The translations under genes and the position numbers were made by a program. Positions 1-6,331 of a stretch of DNA of 7,588 bases are shown in pieces. Position 1 is the stretch's first letter. The number at the start of each line of letters is the position of its first letter. Source of the stretch: an uncultured Collinsella sp. (GTDB taxonomy: Bacteria > Actinomycetota > Coriobacteriia > Coriobacteriales > Coriobacteriaceae); contig CABUWR010000061.1 of NCBI GenBank assembly GCA_902495265.1, positions 1-7,588 of the forward strand. Direction: 5' to 3'. Under the pieces are notes generated by a model. It worked only from the letters and a program-made list of their open reading frames with translations, made no database searches and was not told where the DNA came from.

Positions 1-539
1 TGCGACTCGAGCTCGGACTTCTGCGTATCGAGCTCTTTCTGGATGGTCTGGATGTCCTCGATGGCGTCACGGTCGCTCTTGTTGATCTTCTCAACGTAAT
101 GCGCGTTGGCGACGAGCTCCTCAAACGAACCAGAAGCGAGCAGCAACGACAGGATGTTGGTGCCGCCCGACTTGTAGCTGGCGGCAACGCGATCGGAAAG
201 GTCACTGCGCTTCTCTTTGAGCTCGGCCTTCTTGGTGTCGATCTGAGCCTGCGTATCGTCAATCTGGCCCTGTACGCCCTCGATATCGCTGAGTGTCTGG
301 GCATTCTTGTTGGCGAGCGACGCGTACTCATTAGCGATGCTGTCGAGCTGAGCCTGGACCTCGTCGAGCTGGGCCTGGGCGGCATTCAGTTTGTCGGTGG
401 TTTCTTGGCTGGCCTCAGCCGCATGGGCGCGGGCGGGCAGGCCAAAAAGAACAGCCGCGGAAGCAGCACCGAAAAGAGCCTTAAGGGCAGTGCGGCGCGA
501 AAGCTCCTGCGTAAAGATGGAATCGTTGTTTGGTGACAT
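1..539 (-). CDS. Exported coiled-coil protein, probable PcsB/CwlO-type peptidoglycan hydrolase (N-terminal part)
   Basis: The gene reads leftward from an ATG at 539-537 and runs off the window, leaving 179 codons with no stop. A GGAG at 548-545 lies 5 nt before the ATG, and the only nearby upstream ATG is followed at once by a stop, so the start is firm. Residues 14-20 are SRRTALK, a twin-arginine-like motif. A hydrophobic stretch follows (about 21-34), then an AHA/AEA cleavage region at 38-43. The rest, about 45-179, is rich in Gln, Asp, Glu, Lys and Ala with repeated AQLD/QID heptads, so it is a long coiled coil. Within it, residues 118-152 (AASYKSGG, then LLLASGSFEELVANAHYVEKI) match the segment typical of the N-terminal domain of PcsB/CwlO-like cell-wall hydrolases. 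Those proteins usually end in an NlpC/P60 or CHAP catalytic domain, which would lie outside this window, so hydrolase activity is inferred. It could instead be a non-catalytic coiled-coil activator of a hydrolase. Confidence 0.8.
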   Translation of the reverse strand, partial: MSPNNDSIFTQELSRRTALKALFGAASAAVLFGLPARAHAAEASQETTDKLNAAQAQLDEVQAQLDSIANEYASLANKNAQTLSDIEGVQGQIDDTQAQIDTKKAELKEKRSDLSDRVAASYKSGGTNILSLLLASGSFEELVANAHYVEKINKSDRDAIEDIQTIQKELDTQKSELES

Positions 540-544
540 ATGTA

Positions 545-548
545 CTCC
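545..548 (-). promoter_or_regulatory. Ribosome binding site of the coiled-coil exported protein
   Basis: GGAG on the minus strand lies 5 nt upstream of the ATG at 539. It fixes the start of the leftward gene. Confidence 0.7.
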
Positions 549-560
549 GTTACATGCTTA

Positions 561-590
561 TTTATATGTCGCTCAACTCAAACATATTAA
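561..590 (-). promoter_or_regulatory. Candidate promoter for the leftward exported-protein gene
   Basis: On the minus strand, TTAATA (590-585) is separated by 18 nt from TATAAA (566-561), about 20 nt before the gene. The -10 matches the housekeeping consensus at 5 of 6 positions and the -35 at 4 of 6. The sequence around it is much more AT-rich than its surroundings, as expected of a promoter. A start site near 555 would leave a very short leader. Confidence 0.45.
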
Positions 591-611
591 CGCACATCGC
601 GCTTGTCCCAA

Positions 612-636
612 CTATTTCCACGAACGGCTGGAATAG
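612..636. repeat. Imperfect inverted repeat in the divergent intergenic region
   Basis: CTATTTCCA (612-620) and TGGAATAG (629-636) are complementary apart from one extra T, with an 8-nt gap. It lies upstream of the candidate leftward promoter and well upstream of the galE promoter. It could be a binding site for a regulator of either gene, or a chance palindrome. The remaining intergenic sequence from 637 to 740 shows nothing I can name. Confidence 0.25.
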
Positions 637-764
637 CATGGTCAGCGGCTCGCAAATACGTCCCACACCAAAGGTAAGGATTATGCAAATAACACCCTAT
701 GAGTACGTTAACATCAATCCTCTGGTTTTCCTGCCCCGCGTGTTTTGGGCGCCCCCAGCTGCGC

Positions 765-802
765 TATACTCCCCTCAAGAAGTGTTCCTGATTCGATAGG
801 AG
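765..802 (+). promoter_or_regulatory. galE -10 element and ribosome binding site
   Basis: TATACT at 765-770 is a good -10 (5 of 6). No convincing -35 lies 16-18 nt upstream: that stretch reads TGTTTTGG at 741-748. A TG pair sits 3 nt before the hexamer, not in the standard extended -10 position. AGGAG at 798-802 lies 5 nt before the ATG at 808 and decides the start. A longer in-frame reading from 745 would place the -10 inside the coding region and lacks a ribosome binding site. Confidence 0.55.
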
Positions 803-807
803 ACTAC

Positions 808-1869
808 ATGTCCAAAGCACTCGACCCCAAAGACACCTGCGTCCTCGTTACCGGCGGCGCCGGCTTTATCGGCTCGCACACCGTCGTTCAGCTGCTCGAG
901 GGTGGCTACCAGGTTGTCGTCGTCGATGACCTCTCCAACTCCAGCGCCGTTGCCATCGACCGCGTCAAGACCATCGTGGGCGACGAGGCCGCCAAGAACC
1001 TCACCTTCTACGAGGCCAACGTGCTCGACCGCGATGCGATGAACAAGATCTTCGATACCCACCAGATCGACCGCGTCATCCACTTCGCCGGCTTTAAGGC
1101 CGTTGGCGAGTCGGTGAGCAAGCCCGTCGAGTACTACCACAACAATATCGAGAACACCCTGGTGCTCATCGATGTCATGCGCAACCACGGTTGTAAGTCC
1201 ATCATCTTCTCGAGCTCTTCGACCGTCTACGGCGATCCGGACAATCCGCCCGTCACCGAGGAGGACCCCAAGAAGCCCGCGACCAACCCTTATGGTTGGA
1301 CCAAGTGGATGATTGAGCAGATCCTCATGGACGTCCACACCGCCGACCCCGAGTGGGACGTCGTGCTGCTCCGTTACTTCAACCCCATCGGTGCCCATCC
1401 GTCGGGCCTGATCGGCGAGGATCCCAAGGGCATCCCCAACAACCTGGTTCCCTACGTCGCCCAGGTCGCCGTCGGTAAGCTCGAGGCCGTTCAGGTCTTT
1501 GGCAACGATTACCCCACCCCCGACGGCACCGGCGTGCGCGACTACATCCACGTGTGCGATCTGGCCTCTGGTCACGTTGCTGCCCTTAATTGGATGAACG
1601 GCAAGACCGGCGTCGAGATCTTTAACCTGGGCACCGGCACCGGCACCTCGGTGCTCGAGGTCGTCGCTGCCTTCTCCAAGGCGTGCGGCAAGGAGCTGCC
1701 CTACGTGATTCGCGAGCGCCGTGCCGGCGATATCGCCGCCAACTGGTGCGATGCCTCCAAGGCCGAACGCATGATGGGTTGGAAGGCCCAGTACAACATC
1801 GCGGACATGTGCCGTGACAGCTGGAATTGGCAGAGCCATAACCCCAACGGCTTCGCCGACGCCGAGTAG
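808..1869 (+). CDS. galE: UDP-glucose 4-epimerase (GalE)
   Basis: This 353-residue protein has a full-length match to the GalE family, NAD-dependent short-chain dehydrogenase/reductase enzymes of the cytoplasm. They interconvert UDP-glucose and UDP-galactose in the Leloir pathway and supply UDP-galactose for cell-surface glycans. The Rossmann motif TGGAGFIG is at residues 15-22. The catalytic triad appears as S137 in FSSSSTVYG, then Y162 and K166 in NPYGWTK, with the same 25-residue Ser-Tyr spacing as E. coli S124/Y149. Family blocks RYFNPIGAH (189-197), GIPNNLVPY (208-216) and DGTGVRDYIHV (239-249) follow in order. The residue aligned with E. coli Tyr299, which gates N-acetylated substrates, is N312 in IAANWCDASKA, so activity on UDP-GlcNAc/UDP-GalNAc is possible but unproven. 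The gene has its own promoter and a strong terminator 24 nt after the stop, so it is probably monocistronic. Function is very secure. Confidence 0.97.
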   Translation: MSKALDPKDTCVLVTGGAGFIGSHTVVQLLEGGYQVVVVDDLSNSSAVAIDRVKTIVGDEAAKNLTFYEANVLDRDAMNKIFDTHQIDRVIHFAGFKAVGESVSKPVEYYHNNIENTLVLIDVMRNHGCKSIIFSSSSTVYGDPDNPPVTEEDPKKPATNPYGWTKWMIEQILMDVHTADPEWDVVLLRYFNPIGAHPSGLIGEDPKGIPNNLVPYVAQVAVGKLEAVQVFGNDYPTPDGTGVRDYIHVCDLASGHVAALNWMNGKTGVEIFNLGTGTGTSVLEVVAAFSKACGKELPYVIRERRAGDIAANWCDASKAERMMGWKAQYNIADMCRDSWNWQSHNPNGFADAE

Positions 1870-1892
1870 CAAAAAACCTACATAGCGTTCTT

Positions 1893-1927
1893 GCCCCGGT
1901 CTCACGATGTGAGACCGGGGCTTTTTT
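1893..1927 (+). terminator. Rho-independent terminator after galE
   Basis: A perfect 13-bp stem, GCCCCGGTCTCAC (1893-1905) and GTGAGACCGGGGC (1909-1921), has a 3-nt GAT loop and is followed by six T (1922-1927). It ends the galE transcript and isolates it from malQ. Confidence 0.95.
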
Positions 1928-1976
1928 CATGGCGTGTAACCATTCGCCGAAAAACGACCAACTTTATTATCTTGCC

Positions 1977-2006
1977 TGTACATGTTTAAACAACATGTTC
2001 TACAAT
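1977..2006 (+). promoter_or_regulatory. Candidate malQ promoter
   Basis: TGTACA (1977-1982, 4 of 6 to TTGACA) is separated by 18 nt from TACAAT (2001-2006, 5 of 6 to TATAAT). Transcription would start near 2013, giving a leader of about 78 nt. It lies 50 bp past the galE terminator, so malQ is expressed separately from galE. A second -10-like TATTAT at 1965-1970 has no matching -35. Confidence 0.55.
1980..1998. promoter_or_regulatory. Palindromic operator candidate inside the malQ promoter
   Basis: ACATGTT (1980-1986), a 5-nt gap, then AACATGT (1992-1998) form a perfect 7+7 inverted repeat. A second 10-bp perfect palindrome, TGTTTAAACA (1983-1992), overlaps it. Both lie between the -35 and -10 hexamers, the usual place for a repressor site that blocks RNA polymerase. 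The size suits a dimeric helix-turn-helix regulator, but no regulator gene is visible here to pair with it. Confidence 0.5.
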
Positions 2007-2077
2007 AGGGACATCGACTCTAAAACTCGGGACGGGCCGTTCATCCATCTGCAGGCCGATCCCACAACAAGAAGGTT

Positions 2078-2082
2078 GGTGA
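2078..2082 (+). promoter_or_regulatory. malQ ribosome binding site
   Basis: GGTGA lies 8 nt before the ATG at 2091 and matches the distal part of the ideal AAGGAGGTGA. It supports the ATG at 2091 as the start. The in-frame GTG at 2079 would have only a 3-nt gap from AAGG. The upstream ATG at 1929 precedes the promoter and lies right after the galE terminator. Confidence 0.55.
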
Positions 2083-2090
2083 GCACATCC

Positions 2091-3596
2091 ATGGAGCGTG
2101 CAAGCGGTGTTCTCATGCCCATCTCATCCCTGCCCGGACCGTACGGCATCGGCGGCTTTGGCTGGAACGCCTATGACTTTGTCGATTTCCTCGTCTCGTG
2201 CAAACAACATTACTGGCAGATTCTGCCCCTTACGACGACGAGCTATGGCGACTCGCCCTATCAGTCGTTCTCGGCCCGTGCGGGCAACCCCAATTTCATC
2301 GACTTTGCCGAGCTTATCGAGGCCGGCTATCTGGAGCAGCGCGATATCGACGGTGTGTACCTGGGCTCCGACCCCAGCAATGTCGACTATGGCGCCATCT
2401 TTGGTGGCCGTCGTCAGATTCTCGACCGCGCCGCCGAGCGCTTTGCCGCCGACAAGCCGGCCGACTTCGACGAGTTTGTCCAAGCAAACGAAGACTGGCT
2501 CATCCCCTACTGCGAGTTCATGACCGTCAAGGAGGAGTGCGGTCTCAAGGCCTTTTGGGAGTGGCCCGCAGAGCTCCGTACCCGCGGTGAGGCTTCTGCC
2601 GAGGTCTGCGCCGCCCATCCCGCGCGCATGCTCTACCACCAGATGACGCAGTACTTCTTCAATCGTCAGTGGAGCCGCCTCAAGGCCTATGCCAACGAGC
2701 GCGATATCCTCATCATCGGCGACCTGCCCATCTATGTCTCGCGCGACTCCGTCGAGATGTGGGCCACGCCCGAGCTCTTTAAGATCGACGCCGCCGGTAA
2801 TCCTGTGAGTGTCGCCGGCACGCCGCCCGACCAGTTCTCGGCCACCGGCCAGTACTGGGGCAATCCCATCTACGACTGGGACGCCATGGAAGCCGACAGT
2901 TTCTCCTGGTGGGAGGGCCGCATCCGCGCCGCCCTCGACATGTACGACGTCATCCGCCTGGATCACTTCCGCGGCTTCGAGGCCTATTGGGAGGCACCGT
3001 TCTCCTCACCCGATTCGTCCTACGGTTCGTGGACGCAGGGCCCCGGCCTCAAGTTCTTCAAGACGCTCGAGGAAAAGCTCGGCACGCTGCCCATCATCGC
3101 TGAAGACCTGGGCTTCCTCACCCCCGGCGTCATCGACATGCGCGACAACTCGGGCTTCCCCGGCATGAAGATCTTGCAGTTTGCCTTTGAGGGCACCAAC
3201 TCGTACTACCTACCGCACAACTACATTGCCAACACCGTCGCCTATGTGGGCACGCACGACAACGAGACGGCGCGCGGTTGGTTTGAGGGAACGGCCACCC
3301 CGCGTCAGCGCGAGCAGGCGGCCCTGTACACCCACCAGCAGGCCGGCGAGCCCATGGCCGATGCACTCAACCGCACCATCGCCGCCAGCGTGAGCGATAC
3401 CTGCATCTACACCATGCAAGACCTGCTCAACCTGGGCAACGAGGCACGCATCAACACTCCCGCCACCCTGGGCGGCAACTGGACCTGGCGCATGCTCGAT
3501 GGCGCCATCACCCGTAAGCTCGAGCACAAGCTCACCGACTGGACCGAGACCTACTTCCGCATCCCGTCTGAAGCCGAAATTGAGCTTCCCCAATAG
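2091..3596 (+). CDS. malQ: 4-alpha-glucanotransferase (amylomaltase, GH77)
   Basis: This cytoplasmic enzyme of 501 residues, normal for short bacterial amylomaltases, transfers alpha-1,4-glucan segments between maltodextrins, releasing glucose and building chains long enough for phosphorylase. It opens with the family hallmark ASGVLMPISSLPGPYGIG (4-21), then GDSPYQS (53-59) and GNPNF (65-69). GDLPIYVSRDSVEMW (210-224) and GNPIYDWDAME (257-267) follow. Catalytic residues aligned with Thermus amylomaltase are the nucleophile D291 in RLDHFRGF, acid/base E338 in IIAEDLG, and D390 in GTHDNETARGW. All are present, so the enzyme should be active. The start is set at the ATG of MERASGV; an open frame extends upstream to 1929 but crosses the promoter. 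glgP follows 129 bp later on the same strand with two hairpins between them, so the two genes serve the same pathway but may be only partly co-transcribed. Confidence 0.96.
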   Translation: MERASGVLMPISSLPGPYGIGGFGWNAYDFVDFLVSCKQHYWQILPLTTTSYGDSPYQSFSARAGNPNFIDFAELIEAGYLEQRDIDGVYLGSDPSNVDYGAIFGGRRQILDRAAERFAADKPADFDEFVQANEDWLIPYCEFMTVKEECGLKAFWEWPAELRTRGEASAEVCAAHPARMLYHQMTQYFFNRQWSRLKAYANERDILIIGDLPIYVSRDSVEMWATPELFKIDAAGNPVSVAGTPPDQFSATGQYWGNPIYDWDAMEADSFSWWEGRIRAALDMYDVIRLDHFRGFEAYWEAPFSSPDSSYGSWTQGPGLKFFKTLEEKLGTLPIIAEDLGFLTPGVIDMRDNSGFPGMKILQFAFEGTNSYYLPHNYIANTVAYVGTHDNETARGWFEGTATPRQREQAALYTHQQAGEPMADALNRTIAASVSDTCIYTMQDLLNLGNEARINTPATLGGNWTWRMLDGAITRKLEHKLTDWTETYFRIPSEAEIELPQ

Positions 3597-3603
3597 GAGC
3601 CAC

Positions 3604-3644
3604 CGCGTCCGACCCCACCCCACCGTGCGGACGCGACCGCTTTT
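3604..3644 (+). terminator. First hairpin after malQ (weak terminator or processing hairpin)
   Basis: CGCGTCCG (3604-3611) pairs perfectly with CGGACGCG (3628-3635) across a 16-nt pyrimidine-rich loop. After ACCGC comes only a run of four T (3641-3644). It is a weaker terminator than the next one, and the two are directly adjacent. Confidence 0.5.
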
Positions 3645-3686
3645 CCCGCGCGAGGCCACCCCAATCCCCTCGCGCGGGCTTCTTTT
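3645..3686 (+). terminator. Second hairpin after malQ, probable terminator
   Basis: CCCGCGCGAGG (3645-3655) pairs perfectly over 11 bp with CCTCGCGCGGG (3668-3678), with a 12-nt loop, followed by CTTCTTTT. The stem is very GC-rich but the T tract is interrupted, so partial read-through into glgP is plausible. Confidence 0.7.
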
Positions 3687-3715
3687 GAATTTCTGACATG
3701 TAGTCAACTCACCAC

Positions 3716-3721
3716 AGGAGG
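3716..3721 (+). promoter_or_regulatory. glgP ribosome binding site
   Basis: AGGAGG, a full-strength Shine-Dalgarno, lies only 4 nt before the ATG at 3726. It fixes the start. Confidence 0.85.
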
Positions 3722-3725
3722 AAAC

Positions 3726-5993
3726 ATGCCCCGCATCAATCTTGCGGCTCTTGCCGAGCAGTCCTTTGGAACCTCGCTCGAGCAGCTCGATGACCGTCGT
3801 ATTTATAAGCTGCTGGTCAAGCTCGTGCAGGAACGCTCTGCTGCCTGTCCGCTCAACAATGGCAAGAAAAAGCTCTACTACATCTCTGCCGAGTTTTTGA
3901 TCGGCAAGCTGCTTATCAACAACATGATTGACCTCGGCATCTATGACGAGGTTAAGGACCAGCTCGTCGCCGCCGGCCACGACCTCAACAAGATCGAGGA
4001 GTTCGAGGTCGAGCCTTCGCTCGGCAACGGCGGCCTGGGCCGTCTGGCCGCATGCTTCTTGGATTCCATCGCCACGCTGGGCCTTACCGGCGACGGCGTG
4101 GGCCTCAACTACCATTACGGCCTGTTCCGCCAGCGCTTTGTCGACAACCAGCAGAAGGCCGTCCCCGACGAGTGGCTTGGCGAGCAAGACATCCTGATCG
4201 ACGACGACCGCTCCTACACCGTCGAGTTCGGTGATTTTACCGTTACTTCCAAGCTCGTCAACATCGATGTGCCCGGTTATGGCCAGCCCACCAAGAACCG
4301 CCTGCGCCTGTTCGACCTGGCAAGTGTCGACGACGGCCTGGTCCCCGGCAGCTCCATCGACTTCGACAAGACCGAGATCGCCAAGAACCTCACCTTGTTC
4401 CTCTATCCGGATGATTCCGACGAGCAGGGCCGTCTGCTTCGCATCTACCAGGAATACTTCATGGTGAGCAACGCCGCCCAGCTCCTGATCGACGAGGCCA
4501 TCGAGCGCGGCAGCAATCTGCACGATCTGGCCGACTACGCCGTGGTCCAGATCAACGACACGCACCCCACCATGGTCATTCCCGAGCTCATTCGCTTGCT
4601 CACCACCAAGCACGACATCGAGTTTGACGAGGCCGTGACCATCGTACGCTCCATGGTCGCCTACACTAACCACACGATTCTTGCCGAGGCGCTCGAGAAG
4701 TGGCCGCTCACCAGCCTGCAGAAAGTCTCCCCTGCCATCGCCGACATTATCGTCAAGCTCGACGAGATCGCCAAGGCCGAGCACGATGACCCGCGCGTTG
4801 CCATCATCGACGAATACGACACCGTCCACATGGCCCACATGGACATCCACTTTGGCTTCTCCATCAACGGCGTCGCCGCACTCCACACCAAGATCCTGGA
4901 GGACACCGAGCTTCATCCGTTCTACGATATCTACCCCGAGAAGTTCTCCAATAAGACCAACGGCATCACCTTCCGCCGCTGGATCCAGGGAGCCAACCCC
5001 GCGCTCGCCAGCCTGCTCGACGATGTGCTCGGCACCGATTGGCGCAGCACCGGCGACCTGAGCAAGCTCGCCGAATTCGCTAACGACAAGGACGTTCTTG
5101 AGCGCCTGGCCGCCACCAAGGCCGAGGCTAAGACCATCATGCGCGAGTTTATGGCGCTCGAGCAGGGCGTGACGATCCCCTCCAACGCTATCATCGACGT
5201 CCAGGTCAAGCGTATCCACGAGTACAAGCGCCAGCAGATGCTCGCGCTCTACATCATCTGGAAGTACCTCGACATCAAGAACGGTAACAAGCCTAAGCAC
5301 CCCGTCACCATCATCTTTGGCGGCAAGGCAGCGCCTGCCTACACCATCGCTCAGGACATCATCCATCTGATCCTGACGTTGTCGCAGTGGATTGCCAACG
5401 ACCCCGACGTGGCTCCCTACCTGCAGGTCGTCATGATCGAGAACTATAACGTCACTGCTGCCGAGCGCGTGATTCCCGCTGCCGACATCTCCGAGCAGAT
5501 TAGCCTGGCCTCCAAGGAGGCGAGCGGCACTTCCAACATGAAGTTCATGCTCAACGGCGCCCTGACCCTGTGCACGCTCGACGGTGCCAACGTGGAGATT
5601 GCTGAGCTCGTCGGCGACGAGAACATCTATACCTTTGGCGCCTCGTCCAAACAGGTCGAGCAGCTCTACGCCGACGGCACCTACAACGCCGGCGCGCTCT
5701 ACCGCAAGCCCGGCATCAAGCTGCTGGTGGACTTCATCACCAACCCCGCCTTTATGGCAACCGGCAACGCGGAGCGCCTGCAGCGTCTGCACGATGACAT
5801 CAAGGGCAAGGACTGGTTTATGGCCCTGCTCGACATTGAGGAATACATCCAGACCAAGGAGCGCGTGCTGGCCGACTACGAGGACCAGGATGCCTGGATG
5901 CGCAAGGCGCTGATCAACATCGCCAACGCCGGCACCTTCTCGTCCGACCGTACGGTCTCCCAGTACAACGACGAGATTTGGCACCTGGACTAA
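3726..5993 (+). CDS. glgP: Glycogen/maltodextrin phosphorylase (GT35)
   Basis: This 755-residue cytoplasmic, PLP-dependent enzyme removes glucose from alpha-1,4-glucans with phosphate to give glucose-1-phosphate. Signature blocks in order are LYYISAEFLIGK (50-61), EPSLGNGGLGRLAACFLDS (96-114), NLTLFLYPDD (221-230), INDTHPTM (276-283), NKTNGITFRRW (409-419), VKRIHEYKRQ (494-503) and FGGKAAPAY (531-539). The PLP-binding lysine is K606 in EASGTSNMKFMLNGALT. It is shorter than animal phosphorylase or E. coli MalP/GlgP (about 800-840). The protein starts close to the conserved core, without the N-terminal phosphorylation/AMP-control extension of animal enzymes. The segment normally reading GSHAVNGVA in muscle phosphorylase is FGFSINGVA (376-384) here, so F378 stands where a sugar-contacting His is usual. 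MalQ upstream makes longer chains for it. The sequence alone does not say whether stored glycogen or imported maltodextrin is the main substrate, so malP is an alternative name. Confidence 0.96.
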   Translation: MPRINLAALAEQSFGTSLEQLDDRRIYKLLVKLVQERSAACPLNNGKKKLYYISAEFLIGKLLINNMIDLGIYDEVKDQLVAAGHDLNKIEEFEVEPSLGNGGLGRLAACFLDSIATLGLTGDGVGLNYHYGLFRQRFVDNQQKAVPDEWLGEQDILIDDDRSYTVEFGDFTVTSKLVNIDVPGYGQPTKNRLRLFDLASVDDGLVPGSSIDFDKTEIAKNLTLFLYPDDSDEQGRLLRIYQEYFMVSNAAQLLIDEAIERGSNLHDLADYAVVQINDTHPTMVIPELIRLLTTKHDIEFDEAVTIVRSMVAYTNHTILAEALEKWPLTSLQKVSPAIADIIVKLDEIAKAEHDDPRVAIIDEYDTVHMAHMDIHFGFSINGVAALHTKILEDTELHPFYDIYPEKFSNKTNGITFRRWIQGANPALASLLDDVLGTDWRSTGDLSKLAEFANDKDVLERLAATKAEAKTIMREFMALEQGVTIPSNAIIDVQVKRIHEYKRQQMLALYIIWKYLDIKNGNKPKHPVTIIFGGKAAPAYTIAQDIIHLILTLSQWIANDPDVAPYLQVVMIENYNVTAAERVIPAADISEQISLASKEASGTSNMKFMLNGALTLCTLDGANVEIAELVGDENIYTFGASSKQVEQLYADGTYNAGALYRKPGIKLLVDFITNPAFMATGNAERLQRLHDDIKGKDWFMALLDIEEYIQTKERVLADYEDQDAWMRKALINIANAGTFSSDRTVSQYNDEIWHLD

Positions 5994-6023
5994 TTTCGTT
6001 TCCCTTACCCATCCTCTTGAAAG

Positions 6024-6054
6024 CGGAGTCGCGGCAACGCGGCTCCGTTTTTTT
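6024..6054 (+). terminator. Rho-independent terminator after glgP
   Basis: CGGAGTCGCG (6024-6033) pairs with CGCGGCTCCG (6038-6047) through a 10-bp stem with one T-G wobble. It closes with a GCAA (GNRA) tetraloop and is followed by seven T (6048-6054). It lies 30 bp after the glgP stop. Confidence 0.95.
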
Positions 6055-6090
6055 GCCCGCGTGTTGCCTGTGGCCCGCCTCGACCAAATC

Positions 6091-6147
6091 GTCTCAATCT
6101 GTAACACCTATTCGGCCAAAACGGTCCCACCTGTTACAGATCGAGAC
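6091..6147. repeat. Inverted-repeat unit 1
   Basis: Arms GTCTCAATCTGTAACA (6091-6106) and TGTTACAGATCGAGAC (6132-6147) pair at 15 of 16 positions. This is the best-matched unit of the array. The loop is 6107-6131. Confidence 0.9.
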
Positions 6148-6171
6148 AAACCGGTCCTTTCCCCAGGGTTC

Positions 6172-6228
6172 ATCTCAATCTGTAACATCTAATGTCCGAA
6201 ATCCGCCCTTACTGTTACAGATCGAGAC
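6172..6228. repeat. Inverted-repeat unit 2
   Basis: Arms ATCTCAATCTGTAACA (6172-6187) and TGTTACAGATCGAGAC (6213-6228) pair at 14 of 16 positions. The loop 6188-6212 contains CCGAAATC, which is shared with unit 3. Confidence 0.9.
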
Positions 6229-6251
6229 AAATGGATAAGCCGGCTAAAACA

Positions 6252-6308
6252 ATCTCGTTCTGTAACAGGTAACTACCGAAATCAGTCCTTCGTGTTACAG
6301 ATCGAGAC
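6252..6308. repeat. Inverted-repeat unit 3
   Basis: Arms ATCTCGTTCTGTAACA (6252-6267) and TGTTACAGATCGAGAC (6293-6308) pair at 14 of 16 positions. The loop is 6268-6292. The left arm is the variant shared with unit 4. Confidence 0.9.
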
Positions 6309-6331
6309 GGAAGGACAGGCGGCTCAGCTCA

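Noticed and set aside
683..799. A 38-codon ORF upstream of galE with AAGGA just before its ATG
   Set aside because: The gap from AAGGA to the ATG is only 2 nt, the frame runs through the galE -10, and its stop overlaps the galE ribosome binding site. It would need a separate upstream promoter, for which I see no support.
775..1905. A 376-codon open frame antisense to galE
   Set aside because: It is a codon-bias shadow of galE, covers the galE terminator, and has no recognisable protein features.
1929..2090. N-terminal extension of MalQ to the ATG at 1929
   Set aside because: The ATG follows the galE terminator T tract directly, there is no ribosome binding site, the extension is not part of the GH77 family, and it would include the promoter.
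3210..6107. A 965-codon open frame on the minus strand opposite glgP and the end of malQ
   Set aside because: It is antisense to two strongly supported enzymes, has no family-like motifs, and starts inside repeat unit 1. Its low-complexity Val/Leu/Gly/Asp/His-rich protein is what complementary reading of GC-biased codons produces.
6091..6147. Miniature inverted-repeat transposable element with target-site duplication
   Set aside because: The arms look like terminal inverted repeats, but I see no matching direct repeats flanking any unit or the array as a whole. A mobile origin stays possible but is not shown.
5978..6238. An 86-codon ORF starting in the end of glgP and running into the repeats
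   Set aside because: It overlaps glgP and its terminator. Its apparent protein repeat (LLQIETN) is only the DNA repeat translated, since the first unit step of 81 bp is a multiple of three.
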